Assembly (NCBI GenBank): GCA_026874595.1 | Contig: CM049319.1 | Location: 627,501-691,500, forward strand | DNA from: Sipunculus nudus | Lineage: Eukaryota; Annelida; Sipuncula; Golfingiida; Sipunculidae | Length of the DNA: 64,000 bases | Direction of reading: 5' to 3' | In this document: positions 1 through 10,377 of the stretch, one piece after another | Layout: each line of letters opens with the position of its first letter | Position numbering within the stretch: the stretch's first letter is position 1 | Position numbers and translations under genes: made by a program | The notes under the pieces: model-generated | Database searches by the model: none | What the model saw: the letters and a program-made list of their open reading frames with translations, nothing else | What the model was told of the DNA's origin: nothing

Positions 1-330
1 TTAAGGCCACACATTAAAACACGCAACTACTGTCAACAATGTAATGATTTTGGATATATAACTAAGGTCACACAACAGAACACGTCACTACGGTCTATCG
101 AAGACGACACAACAAAACACGCCTCTACAGTCTTAACTGTTATGATGTTGGATATATTATTAAGGCCACACATTAAAACACGCCAATACAGTCTGCACTG
201 ATATGGGGTTAAATATATTACTAAGGATACACATTAAAACACGCCAATACAGTCTGCACTGTTACGGTGTTGAATATATTACTAAGGATACACAATTAAA
301 CACGCCAATACAGTCTGCACTGAGATTGGG
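1..330. repeat. Partial unit at the left window edge
   Basis: The window opens at base 13 of an A monomer; the unit would start 12 bases upstream. A carries ACTGTCAACAATG, shared only with the unit at 3224. C has CATTAAAACACG instead of CATTGAAACACG. D reads TACTAAGGATACACATTAAA, mixing E-like and D-like bases. E ends GAGATTGGG, a variant that also ends the units before 1637, 2943, 3505, 7083, 9756, 23786 and 45336. Confidence 0.9.
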
Positions 331-391
331 TTGAATATATTATTAAGGCCACACATTAAAACACGCAACTACTGTCTACAATGTAATGATT
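331..391 (+). repeat. Monomer type A (61 bp)
   Basis: A begins TTGAATATATTATTAAGGCC and differs from D at about 11 of 61 positions, mostly in its 3' half (CAACTACTGTCTACAATG). It is the most diverged full-length monomer. It lacks the CAGT/ACTG dyad found in B2, C, D and E. A always precedes B, so its start marks the unit start. Variants include ACTGTCAACAATG (first partial unit and 3224), ACTATCTAC (1014, 2320, 12929, 26959, 27923, 48509) and ATACGC...AATGAAATG (after the 122-bp dimers). Confidence 0.95.
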
Positions 392-448
392 TTGGATATA
401 TAACTAAGGTCACACAACAGAACACGTCACTACGGTCTATCGAAGACG
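392..448 (+). repeat. Monomer type B1 (57 bp, truncated at its 3' end)
   Basis: B1 begins TTGGATATATAACTAAGG and ends GTCTATCGAAGACG. Its 5' two thirds align with D, but after GTCT it has 10 bases where D has 14, and it runs straight into B2. It holds four CpG within about 27 bases (ACGT, ACGG, TCGA, ACGA), the only TCGA of the unit, and a TATATAA string. It occurs once per unit, which makes it the best marker for unit phase. Confidence 0.93.
429..445 (-). other. Degenerate CENP-B-box-like string in B1 (weak)
   Basis: On the minus strand, 445 to 429 reads C-TTCG-ATAG-A-CC-GTAG-T. Against the known core NTTCGNNNNANNCGGGN it matches TTCG, the central A and the final G (6 of 9 fixed bases) but lacks CGG. 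It occurs once per unit. With three core mismatches, binding is doubtful and the resemblance may be chance. Confidence 0.2.
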
Positions 449-489
449 ACACAACAAAACACGCCTCTACAGTCTTAACTGTTATGATG
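449..489 (+). repeat. Monomer type B2 (41 bp, missing its 5' 20 bp)
   Basis: B2 matches the last 41 bases of D with about 8 differences and lacks the AT-rich TTRAATATATTACTAAGGCC head present in every other monomer. It therefore records the fusion that shortened the ancestral hexamer by 24 bp. It keeps the dyad ACAGT-CTTA-ACTGT with a different loop from C, D and E. Every A-containing unit carries it, so the fusion predates the spread of all unit types seen here. Confidence 0.92.
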
Positions 490-550
490 TTGGATATATT
501 ATTAAGGCCACACATTGAAACACGCCAATACAGTCTGCACTGATATGGGG
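490..550 (+). repeat. Monomer type C (61 bp)
   Basis: C begins TTGGATATATTATTAAGGCC, has CATTGAAACACG, and ends CTGATATGGGG. It differs from D at about 7 of 61 positions. In most 281-bp units it is fused to D: the monomer starts as C and ends CTGTTACGGTG. The exchange lies in the segment identical between them, from about CACGCC to CACTG. Confidence 0.94.
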
Positions 551-611
551 TTAAATATATTACTAAGGCCACACATTAAAACACGCCAATACAGTCTGCA
601 CTGTTACGGTG
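551..611 (+). repeat. Monomer type D (61 bp)
   Basis: D begins TTAAATATATTACTAAGGCC and ends CACTGTTACGGTG. It carries the most complete form of the dyad (ACAGT-CTGC-ACTGT). It is present as a separate monomer in 342-bp units and absent or fused to C in most 281-bp units. A recurrent variant reads CAGTATGCACTG (for example near 4391, 13195, 15244, 17577, 19163, 27223, 40713, 50142) and tracks particular blocks. Confidence 0.94.
591..604 (+). other. Short dyad (hairpin-capable) in monomer D; also in B2, C and E
   Basis: ACAGT-CTGC-ACTGT is a 5-bp inverted repeat with a 4-base loop. B2 has ACAGT-CTTA-ACTGT (469-482). C and E have the 4-bp form CAGT-CTGC-ACTG. Four of the six monomers per unit keep it while A and B1 do not. 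Cruciform formation or binding of a dimeric protein is possible but is inference. Confidence 0.6.
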
Positions 612-672
612 TTGAATATATTACTAAGGATACACAATTAAACACGCCAATACAGTCTGCACTGATATTGGG
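612..672 (+). repeat. Monomer type E (61 bp)
   Basis: E begins TTGAATATATTACTAAGGAT, has ACACAATTAAACACG, and ends CACTGATATTGGG. It differs from D at about 9 of 61 positions. A 1-bp deletion form (CCAATCAG for CCAATACAG) makes 341-bp units starting at 673, 1979, 6119, 8792, 10378, 12588, 14639, 16971, 24408, 26618, 27582, 29071, 31403, 33735, 36189, 38521, 45958 and 48168. Other variants end GAGATTGGG or contain CTGCTCTG. Confidence 0.94.
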
Positions 673-1013
673 TTGAATATATTATTAAGGCCACACATTA
701 AAACACGCAGCTACTGTCTACAATGTAATGATTTTGGATATATAACTAAGGTCACACAACAGAACACGTCACTACGGTCTATCGAAGACGACACAACAAA
801 ACACGCCTCTACAGTCTTAACTGTTATGATGTTGGATATATTATTAAGGCCACACATTGAAACACGCCAATACAGTCTGCACTGATATGGGGTTAAATAT
901 ATTACTAAGGCCACACATTAAAACACGCCAATACAGTCTGCACTGTTACGGTGTTGAATATATTACTAAGGATACACAATTGAACACGCCAATCAGTCTG
1001 CACTGATATTGGG

Positions 1014-1294
1014 TTGAATATATTATTAAGGCCACACATTAAAACACGCAACTACTATCTACAATGTAATGATTTTGGATATATAACTAAGGTCACAAAA
1101 CAGAACACGTCACTACGGTCTATCGAAGACGACACAACAAAACACGCCTCTACAGTCTTAACTGTTATGATGTTGGATATATTATTAAGGCCACACATTG
1201 AAACACGCCAATACAGTCTGCACTGTTACGGTGTTGAATATATTACTAAGGATACACAATTAAACACGCCAATACAGTCTGCTCTGATATTGGG
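1014..1294 (+). repeat. Representative 281-bp short unit (A-B-C/D-E)
   Basis: The unit has A, B, then one hybrid monomer that starts like C (TTGGATATATTATTAAGGCC, CATTGAAAC) and ends like D (CTGTTACGGTG), then E. It is exactly 61 bp shorter than the long unit, as expected from unequal exchange or deletion between adjacent C and D. Runs of consecutive short units occur at 4470-5312, 15322-16164, 29754-30596, 32086-32928, 36872-37714, 55104-56508 and 62983-63825. Confidence 0.95.
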
Positions 1295-1636
1295 TTGAAT
1301 ATATTATTAAGGCCACACATTAAAACACGCAACTACTGTCTACAATGTAATGATTTTGGATATATAACTAAGGTCACACAACAGAACACGTCACTATGGT
1401 CTATCGAAGACGACACAACAAAACACGCCTCTACAGTCTTAACTGTTATGATGTTGGATATATTATTAAGGCCACACATTGAAACACGCCAATACAGTCT
1501 GCACTGATATGGGGTTAAATATATTACTAAGGCCACACATTAAAACACGCCAATACAGTCTGCACTGTTACGGTGTTGAATATATTACTAAGGATACACA
1601 ATTAAACACGCCAATACAGTCTGCACTGAGATTGGG

Positions 1637-2942
1637 TTGAATATATTATTAAGGCCACACATTAAAACACGCAACTACTGTCTACAATGTAATGATTTTG
1701 GATATATAACTAAGGTCACACAACAGAACACGTCACTACGGTCTATCGAAGACGACACAACAAAACACGCCTCTACAGTCTTAACTGTTATGATGTTGGA
1801 TATATTATTAAGGCCACACATTGAAACACGCCAATACAGTCTGCACTGATATGGGGTTAAATATATTACTAAGGCCACACATTAAAACACGCCAATACAG
1901 TCTGCACTGTTACGGTGTTGAATATATTACTAAGGATACACAATTAAACACGCCAATACAGTCTGCACTGATATTGGGTTGAATATATTATTAAGGCCAC
2001 ACATTAAAACACGCAGCTACTGTCTACAATGTAATGATTTTGGATATATAACTAAGGTCACACAACAGAACACGTCACTACGGTCTATCGAAGACGACAC
2101 AACAAAACACGCCTCTACAGTCTTAACTGTTATGATGTTGGATATATTATTAAGGCCACACATTGAAACACGCCAATACAGTCTGCACTGATATGGGGTT
2201 AAATATATTACTAAGGCCACACATTAAAACACGCCAATACAGTCTGCACTGTTACGGTGTTGAATATATTACTAAGGATACACAATTGAACACGCCAATC
2301 AGTCTGCACTGATATTGGGTTGAATATATTATTAAGGCCACACATTAAAACACGCAACTACTATCTACAATGTAATGATTTTGGATATATAACTAAGGTC
2401 ACACAACAGAACACGTCACTACGGTCTATCGAAGACGACACAACAAAACACGCCTCTACAGTCTTAACTGTTATGATGTTGGATATATTATTAAGGCCAC
2501 ACATTGAAACACGCCAATACAGTCTGCACTGTTACGGTGTTGAATATATTACTAAGGATACACAATTAAACACGCCAATACAGTCTGCTCTGATATTGGG
2601 TTGAATATATTATTAAGGCCACACATTAAAACACGCAACTACTGTCTACAATGTAATGATTTTGGATATATAACTAAGGTCACACAACAGAACACGTCAC
2701 TATGGTCTATCGAAGACGACACAACAAAACACGCCTCTACAGTCTTAACTGTTATGATGTTGGATATATTATTAAGGCCACACATTGAAACACGCCAATA
2801 CAGTCTGCACTGATATGGGGTTAAATATATTACTAAGGCCACACATTAAAACACGCCAATACAGTCTGCACTGTTACGGTGTTGAATATATTACTAAGGA
2901 TACACAATTAAACACGCCAATACAGTCTGCACTGAGATTGGG
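1637..2942. repeat. 1,306-bp four-unit block, copy 2
   Basis: Units start at 1637 (342), 1979 (341), 2320 (281) and 2601 (342). All four diagnostic variants of copy 1 recur in order: CGCAGCTAC, ACTATCTAC, CTGCTCTG, TATGGTC. This is a recent tandem duplication of a four-unit segment. Confidence 0.95.
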
Positions 2943-5031
2943 TTGAATATATTATTAAGGCCACACATTAAAACACGCAACTACTGTCTACAATGTAATG
3001 ATTTTGGATATATAACTAAGGTCACACAACAGAACACGTCACTACGGTCTATCGAAGACGACACAACAAAACACCCCTCTACAGTCTTAACTGTTATGAT
3101 GTTGGATATATTATTAAGGCCACACATTGAAACACGCCAATACAGTCTGCACTGATATGGGGTTAAATATATTACTAAGGCCACACATTAAAACACGCCA
3201 ATACAGTCTGCACTGATATTGGGTTGAATATATTATTAAGGCCACACATTAAAACACGCAACTACTGTCAACAATGTAATGATTTTGGATATATAACTAA
3301 GGTCACACAACAGAACACGTCACTACGGTCTATCGAAGACGACACAACAAAACACGCCTCTACAGTCTTAACTGTTATGATGTTGGATATATTATTAAGG
3401 CCACACATTAAAACACGCCAATACAGTCTGCACTGATATGGGGTTGAATATATTACTAAGGATACACAATTAAACACGCCAATACAGTCTGCACTGAGAT
3501 TGGGTTGAATATATTATTAAGGCCACACATTAAAACACGCAACTACTGTCTACAATGTAATGATTTTGGATATATAACTAAGGTCACACAACAGAACACG
3601 TCACTACGGTCTATCGAAGACGACACAACAAAACACGCCTCTACAGTCTTAACTGTTATGATGTTGGATATATTATTAAGGCCACACATTGAAACACGCC
3701 AATACAGTCTGCACTGATATGGGGTTAAATATATTACTAAGGCCACACATTAAAACACGCCAATACAGTCTGCACTGTTACGGTGTTGAATATATTACTA
3801 AGGATACACAATTAAACACGCCAATACAGTCTGCACTGATATTGGGTTGAATATATTATTAAGGCCACACATTAAAACACGCAACTACTGTCTACAATGT
3901 AATGATTTTGGATATATAACTAAGGTCACACAACAGAACACGTCACTACGGTCTATCGAAGACGACACAACAAAACACGCCTCTACAGTCTTAACTGTTA
4001 TGATGTTGGATATATTATTAAGGCCACACATTGAAACACGCCAATACAGTCTGCACTGTTACGGTGTTGACTATATTACTAAGGATACACAATTAAACAC
4101 GCCAATACAGTCTGCACTGATATTGGGATGAATATATTATTAAGGCCACACATTAAAACACGCAACTACTGTCTACAATGTAATGATTTTGGATATATAA
4201 CTAAGGTCACACAACAGAACACGTCACTACGGTCTATCGAAGACGACACAACAAAACACGCCTCTACAGTCTTAACTGTTATGATGTTGGATATATTATT
4301 AAGGCCACACATTGAAACACGCCAATACAGTCTGCACTGATATGGGGTTAAATATATTACTAAGGCCACACATTAAAACACGCCAATACAGTATGCACTG
4401 TTACGGTGTTGAATATATTACTAAGGATACACAATTAAACACGCCAATACAGTCTGCACTGATATTGGGTTGAATATATTATTAAGGCCACACATTAAAA
4501 CACGCAACTACTGTCTACAATGTAATGATTTTGGATATATAACTAAGGTCACACAACAGAACACGTCACTACGGTCTATCGAAGACGACACAACAAAACA
4601 CGCCTCTACAGTCTTAACTGTTATGATGTTGGATATATTATTAAGGCCACACATTGAAACACGCCAATACAGTCTGCACTGTTACGGTGTTGAATATATT
4701 ACTAAGGATACACAATTAAACACGCCAATACAGTCTGCACTGATATTGGGTTGAATATATTATTAAGGCCACACATTAAAACACGCAACTACTGTCTACA
4801 ATGTAATGATTTTGGATATATAACTAAGGTCACACAACAGAACACGTCACTACGGTCTATCGAAGACGACACAACAAAACACGCCTCTACAGTCTTAACT
4901 GTTATGATGTTGGATATATTATTAAGGCCACACATTGAAACACGCCAATACAGTCTGCACTGTTACGGTGTTGAATATATTACTAAGGATACACAATTAA
5001 ACACGCCAATACAGTCTGCACTGATATTGGG
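2943..5031. repeat. Unit run with alternative 281-bp structures
   Basis: Units start at 2943 (281), 3224 (281), 3505 (342), 3847 (281), 4128 (342), 4470 (281) and 4751 (281). The unit at 2943 is A-B-C-D/E: its last monomer starts as D and ends GATATTGGG. The unit at 3224 is A-B-C-E, with D missing outright and C ending GATATGGGG before TTGAATATATTACTAAGGAT. Both differ from the usual A-B-C/D-E. B2 at 2943 has ACACCCCTCT. The unit at 3847 has GTTGACTAT and is followed by a GGGATGAAT junction at 4125-4133. Confidence 0.92.
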
Positions 5032-5654
5032 TTGAATATATTATTAAGGCCACACATTAAAACACGCAACTACTGTCTACAATGTAATGATTTTGGATAT
5101 ATAACTAAGGTCACACAACAGAACACGTCACTACGGTCTATCGAAGACGACACAACAAAACACGCCTCTACAGTCTTAACTGTTATGATGTTGGATATAT
5201 TATTAAGGCCACACATTGAAACACGCCAATACAGTCTGCACTGTTACGGTGTTGAATATATTACTAAGGATACACAATTAAACACGCCAATACAGTCTGC
5301 ACTGATATTGGGTTGAATATATTATTAAGGCCACACATTAAAACACGCAACTACTGTCTACAATGTAATGATTTTGGATATATAACTAAGGTCACACAAC
5401 AGAACACGTCACTACGGTCTATCGAAGACGACACAACAAAACACGCCTCTACAGTCTTAACTGTTATGATGTTGGATATATTATTAAGGCCACACATTGA
5501 AACACGCCAATACAGTCTGCACTGATATGGGGTTAAATATATTACTAAGGCCACACATTAAAACACGCCAATACAGTCTGCACTGTTACGGTGTTGAATA
5601 TATTACTAAGGATACACAATTAAACACGCCAATACAGTCTGCACTGATATTGGG

Positions 5655-5776
5655 TTGAATATATTATTAAGGCCACACATTAAAACACGCCAATACAGTC
5701 TGCACTGTTACGGTGTTGAATATATTACTAAGGATACACAATTAAACACGCCAATACAGTCTGCACTGATATTGGG
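5655..5776 (+). repeat. 122-bp A/D-E dimer insert (first of 13)
   Basis: The dimer has no B subunit. Its first monomer starts like A (TTGAATATATTATTAAGG) and ends like D (CTGTTACGGTG); the second is E. Other copies start at 8328, 14175, 16507, 22699, 28607, 30939, 33271, 35725, 38057, 44249, 49755 and 53394. In nine of the thirteen the following A has ATTAAAATACGC and AATGAAATG. At 22699 and 44249 only AATGAAATG remains. At 49755 and 53394 the following A is ordinary. Confidence 0.94.
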
Positions 5777-7424
5777 TTGAATATATTATTAAGGCCACAC
5801 ATTAAAATACGCAACTACTGTCTACAATGAAATGATTTTGGATATATAACTAAGGTCACACAACAGAACACGTCACTACGGTCTATCGAAGACGACACAA
5901 CAAAACACGCCTCTACAGTCTTAACTGTTATGATGTTGGATATATTATTAAGGCCACACATTGAAACACGCCAATACAGTCTGCACTGATATGGGGTTAA
6001 ATATATTACTAAGGCCACACATTAAAACACGCCAATACAGTCTGCACTGTTACGGTGTTGAATATATTACTAAGGATACACAATTAAACACGCCAATACA
6101 GTCTGCACTGATATTGGGTTGAATATATTATTAAGGCCACACATTAAAACACGCAACTACTGTCTACAATGTAATGATTTTGGATATATAACTAAGGTCA
6201 CACAACAGAACACGTCACTACGGTCTATCGAAGACGACACAACAAAACACGCCTCTACAGTCTTAACTGTTATGATGTTGGATATATTATTAAGGCCACA
6301 CATTGAAACACGCCAATACAGTCTGCACTGATATGGGGTTAAATATATTACTAAGGCCACACATTAAAACACGCCAATACAGTCTGCACTGTTACGGTGT
6401 TGAATATATTACTAAGGATACACAATTAAACACGCCAATCAGTCTGCACTGATATTGGGTTGAATATATTATTAAGGCCACACATTAAAACACGCAACTA
6501 CTGTCTACAATGTAATGATTTTGGATATATAACTAAGGTCACACAACAGAACACGTCACTACGGTCTATCGAAGACGACACAACAAAACACGCCTCTACA
6601 GTCTTAACTGTTATGATGTTGGATATATTATTAAGGCCACACATTGAAACACGCCAATACAGTCTGCACTGTTACGGTGTTGAATATATTACTAAGGATA
6701 CACAATTAAACACGCCAATACAGTCTGCTCTGATATTGGGTTGAATATATTATTAAGGCCACACATTAAAACACGCAACTACTGTCTACAATGTAATGAT
6801 TTTGGATATATAACTAAGGTCACACAACAGAACACGTCACTACGGTCTATCGAAGACGACACAACAAAACACGCCTCTACAGTCTTAACTGTTATGATGT
6901 TGGATATATTATTAAGGCCACACATTGAAACACGCCAATACAGTCTGCACTGATATGGGGTTAAATATATTACTAAGGCCACACATTAAAACACGCCAAT
7001 ACAGTCTGCACTGTTACGGTGTTGAATATATTACTAAGGATACACAATTAAACACGCCAATACAGTCTGCACTGAGATTGGGTTGAATATATTATTAAGG
7101 CCACACATTAAAACACGCAACTACTGTCTACAATGTAATGATTTTGGATATATAACTAAGGTCACACAACAGAACACGTCACTACGGTCTATCGAAGACG
7201 ACACAACAAAACACCCCTCTACAGTCTTAACTGTTATGACGTTGGATATATTATTAAGGCCACACATTGAAACACGCCAATACAGTCTGCACTGATATGG
7301 GGTTAAATATATTACTAAGGCCACACATTAAAACACGCCAATACAGTCTGCACTGTTACGGTGTTGAATATATTACTAAGGATACACAATTAAACACGCC
7401 AATACAGTCTGCACTGATATTGGG

Positions 7425-7704
7425 TTGAATATATTATTAAGGCCCACATTAAAACACGCAACTACTGTCTACAATGTAATGATTTTGGATATATAACTAA
7501 GGTCACACAACAGAACACGTCACTACGGTCTATCGAAGACGACACAACAAAACACGCCTCTACAGTCTTAACTGTTATGATGTTGGACATATTATTAAGG
7601 CCACACATTGAAACACGCCAATACAGTCTGCACTGTTACGGTGTTGAATATATTACTAAGGATACACAATTAAACACGCCAATACAGTCTGCACTGATAT
7701 TGGG
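7425..7704 (+). repeat. 280-bp unit with a 1-bp deletion in A
   Basis: A reads AAGGCCCACATT instead of AAGGCCACACATT-type sequence, one base short, and C begins TTGGACATATT. The two variants always occur together, in the units at 7425, 10098, 24128 and 45678. In each case they follow the ACACCCCTCT unit, so they mark one haplotype carried through several rounds of block duplication. Confidence 0.93.
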
Positions 7705-10377
7705 TTGAATATATTATTAAGGCCACACATTAAAACACGCAACTACTGTCTACAATGTAATGATTTTGGATATATAACTAAGGTCACACAACAGAACACG
7801 TCACTACGGTCTATCGAAGACGACACAACAAAACACGCCTCTACAGTCTTAACTGTTATGATGTTGGATATATTATTAAGGCCACACATTGAAACACGCC
7901 AATACAGTCTGCACTGTTACGGTGTTGAATATATTACTAAGGATACACAATTAAACACGCCAATACAGTCTGCACTGATATTGGGTTGAATATATTATTA
8001 AGGCCACACATTAAAACACGCAACTACTGTCTACAATGTAATGATTTTGGATATATAACTAAGGTCACACAACAGAACACGTCACTACGGTCTATCGAAG
8101 ACGACACAACAAAACACGCCTCTACAGTCTTAACTGTTATGATGTTGGATATATTATTAAGGCCACACATTGAAACACGCCAATACAGTCTGCACTGATA
8201 TGGGGTTAAATATATTACTAAGGCCACACATTAAAACACGCCAATACAGTCTGCACTGTTACGGTGTTGAATATATTACTAAGGATACACAATTAAACAC
8301 GCCAATACAGTCTGCACTGATATTGGGTTGAATATATTATTAAGGCCACACATTAAAACACGCCAATACAGTCTGCACTGTTACGGTGTTGAATATATTA
8401 CTAAGGATACACAATTAAACACGCCAATACAGTCTGCACTGATATTGGGTTGAATATATTATTAAGGCCACACATTAAAATACGCAACTACTGTCTACAA
8501 TGAAATGATTTTGGATATATAACTAAGGTCACACAACAGAACACGTCACTACGGTCTATCGAAGACGACACAACAAAACACGCCTCTACAGTCTTAACTG
8601 TTATGATGTTGGATATATTATTAAGGCCACACATTGAAACACGCCAATACAGTCTGCACTGATATGGGGTTAAATATATTACTAAGGCCACACATTAAAA
8701 CACGCCAATACAGTCTGCACTGTTACGGTGTTGAATATATTACTAAGGATACACAATTAAACACGCCAATACAGTCTGCACTGATATTGGGTTGAATATA
8801 TTATTAAGGCCACACATTAAAACACGCAACTACTGTCTACAATGTAATGATTTTGGATATATAACTAAGGTCACACAACAGAACACGTCACTACGGTCTA
8901 TCGAAGACGACACAACAAAACACGCCTCTACAGTCTTAACTGTTATGATGTTGGATATATTATTAAGGCCACACATTGAAACACGCCAATACAGTCTGCA
9001 CTGATATGGGGTTAAATATATTACTAAGGCCACACATTAAAACACGCCAATACAGTCTGCACTGTTACGGTGTTGAATATATTACTAAGGATACACAATT
9101 AAACACGCCAATCAGTCTGCACTGATATTGGGTTGAATATATTATTAAGGCCACACATTAAAACACGCAACTACTGTCTACAATGTAATGATTTTGGATA
9201 TATAACTAAGGTCACACAACAGAACACGTCACTACGGTCTATCGAAGACGACACAACAAAACACGCCTCTACAGTCTTAACTGTTATGATGTTGGATATA
9301 TTATTAAGGCCACACATTGAAACACGCCAATACAGTCTGCACTGTTACGGTGTTGAATATATTACTAAGGATACACAATTAAACACGCCAATACAGTCTG
9401 CTCTGATATTGGGTTGAATATATTATTAAGGCCACACATTAAAACACGCAACTACTGTCTACAATGTAATGATTTTGGATATATAACTAAGGTCACACAA
9501 CAGAACACGTCACTACGGTCTATCGAAGACGACACAACAAAACACGCCTCTACAGTCTTAACTGTTATGATGTTGGATATATTATTAAGGCCACACATTG
9601 AAACACGCCAATACAGTCTGCACTGATATGGGGTTAAATATATTACTAAGGCCACACATTAAAACACGCCAATACAGTCTGCACTGTTACGGTGTTGAAT
9701 ATATTACTAAGGATACACAATTAAACACGCCAATACAGTCTGCACTGAGATTGGGTTGAATATATTATTAAGGCCACACATTAAAACACGCAACTACTGT
9801 CTACAATGTAATGATTTTGGATATATAACTAAGGTCACACAACAGAACACGTCACTACGGTCTATCGAAGACGACACAACAAAACACCCCTCTACAGTCT
9901 TAACTGTTATGACGTTGGATATATTATTAAGGCCACACATTGAAACACGCCAATACAGTCTGCACTGATATGGGGTTAAATATATTACTAAGGCCACACA
10001 TTAAAACACGCCAATACAGTCTGCACTGTTACGGTGTTGAATATATTACTAAGGATACACAATTAAACACGCCAATACAGTCTGCACTGATATTGGGTTG
10101 AATATATTATTAAGGCCCACATTAAAACACGCAACTACTGTCTACAATGTAATGATTTTGGATATATAACTAAGGTCACACAACAGAACACGTCACTACG
10201 GTCTATCGAAGACGACACAACAAAACACGCCTCTACAGTCTTAACTGTTATGATGTTGGACATATTATTAAGGCCACACATTGAAACACGCCAATACAGT
10301 CTGCACTGTTACGGTGTTGAATATATTACTAAGGATACACAATTAAACACGCCAATACAGTCTGCACTGATATTGGG
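7705..10377. repeat. 2,673-bp block, copy 2
   Basis: Units: 7705 (281), 7986 (342), 8328 (122 dimer), 8450 (342), 8792 (341), 9133 (281), 9414 (342), 9756 (342, ACACCCCTCT and TTATGACG) and 10098 (280). Order, lengths and private variants match copy 1. The match ends in the next unit: 10378 is a 341-bp long unit, whereas 7705 is short. Confidence 0.95.

Larger units (their letters stand above)
331..672 (+). repeat. Reference 342-bp higher-order repeat unit (A-B-C-D-E)
   Basis: This is a complete, typical long unit: A 331-391, B1 392-448, B2 449-489, C 490-550, D 551-611, E 612-672. Six monomers of 61 bp would give 366 bp; the unit is 24 bp shorter because B1 and B2 are fused with a deletion. 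Hand-counted composition is 127 G+C of 342 (37%), with more C (72) than G (55) on this strand and 10 CpG against about 11.6 expected. This length recurs throughout the window; examples start at 1637, 3505, 6741, 17935, 20488, 41354 and 62421. Confidence 0.97.
331..1636. repeat. 1,306-bp four-unit block, copy 1
   Basis: Units start at 331 (342), 673 (341, A with CGCAGCTAC), 1014 (281, A with ACTATCTAC, E with CTGCTCTG) and 1295 (342, B1 with TATGGTC, E ending GAGATTGGG). The same order and the same private variants follow directly in the next 1,306 bp. One difference seen: B1 of the third unit has GGTCACAAAACAG here and GGTCACACAACAG in copy 2. Confidence 0.95.
5032..7704. repeat. 2,673-bp block, copy 1
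   Basis: Units: 5032 (281), 5313 (342), 5655 (122 dimer), 5777 (342, variant A), 6119 (341), 6460 (281, E with CTGCTCTG), 6741 (342, E ending GAGATTGGG), 7083 (342, B2 with ACACCCCTCT and then TTATGACG) and 7425 (280, 1-bp deletion in A). The same series with the same variants follows at +2,673. Confidence 0.95.

Noticed and set aside
1295..1298. TTGA overlap between successive 94-codon frames, resembling translational coupling
   Set aside because: It follows from GGGTTGAAT at every E/A boundary. It is a property of the repeat, not an operon.
4128..4340. True ATG start at 4128 (GGGATGAAT) giving a 70-codon frame
   Set aside because: A single T to A change in one unit; the frame and stop are those of every other unit.
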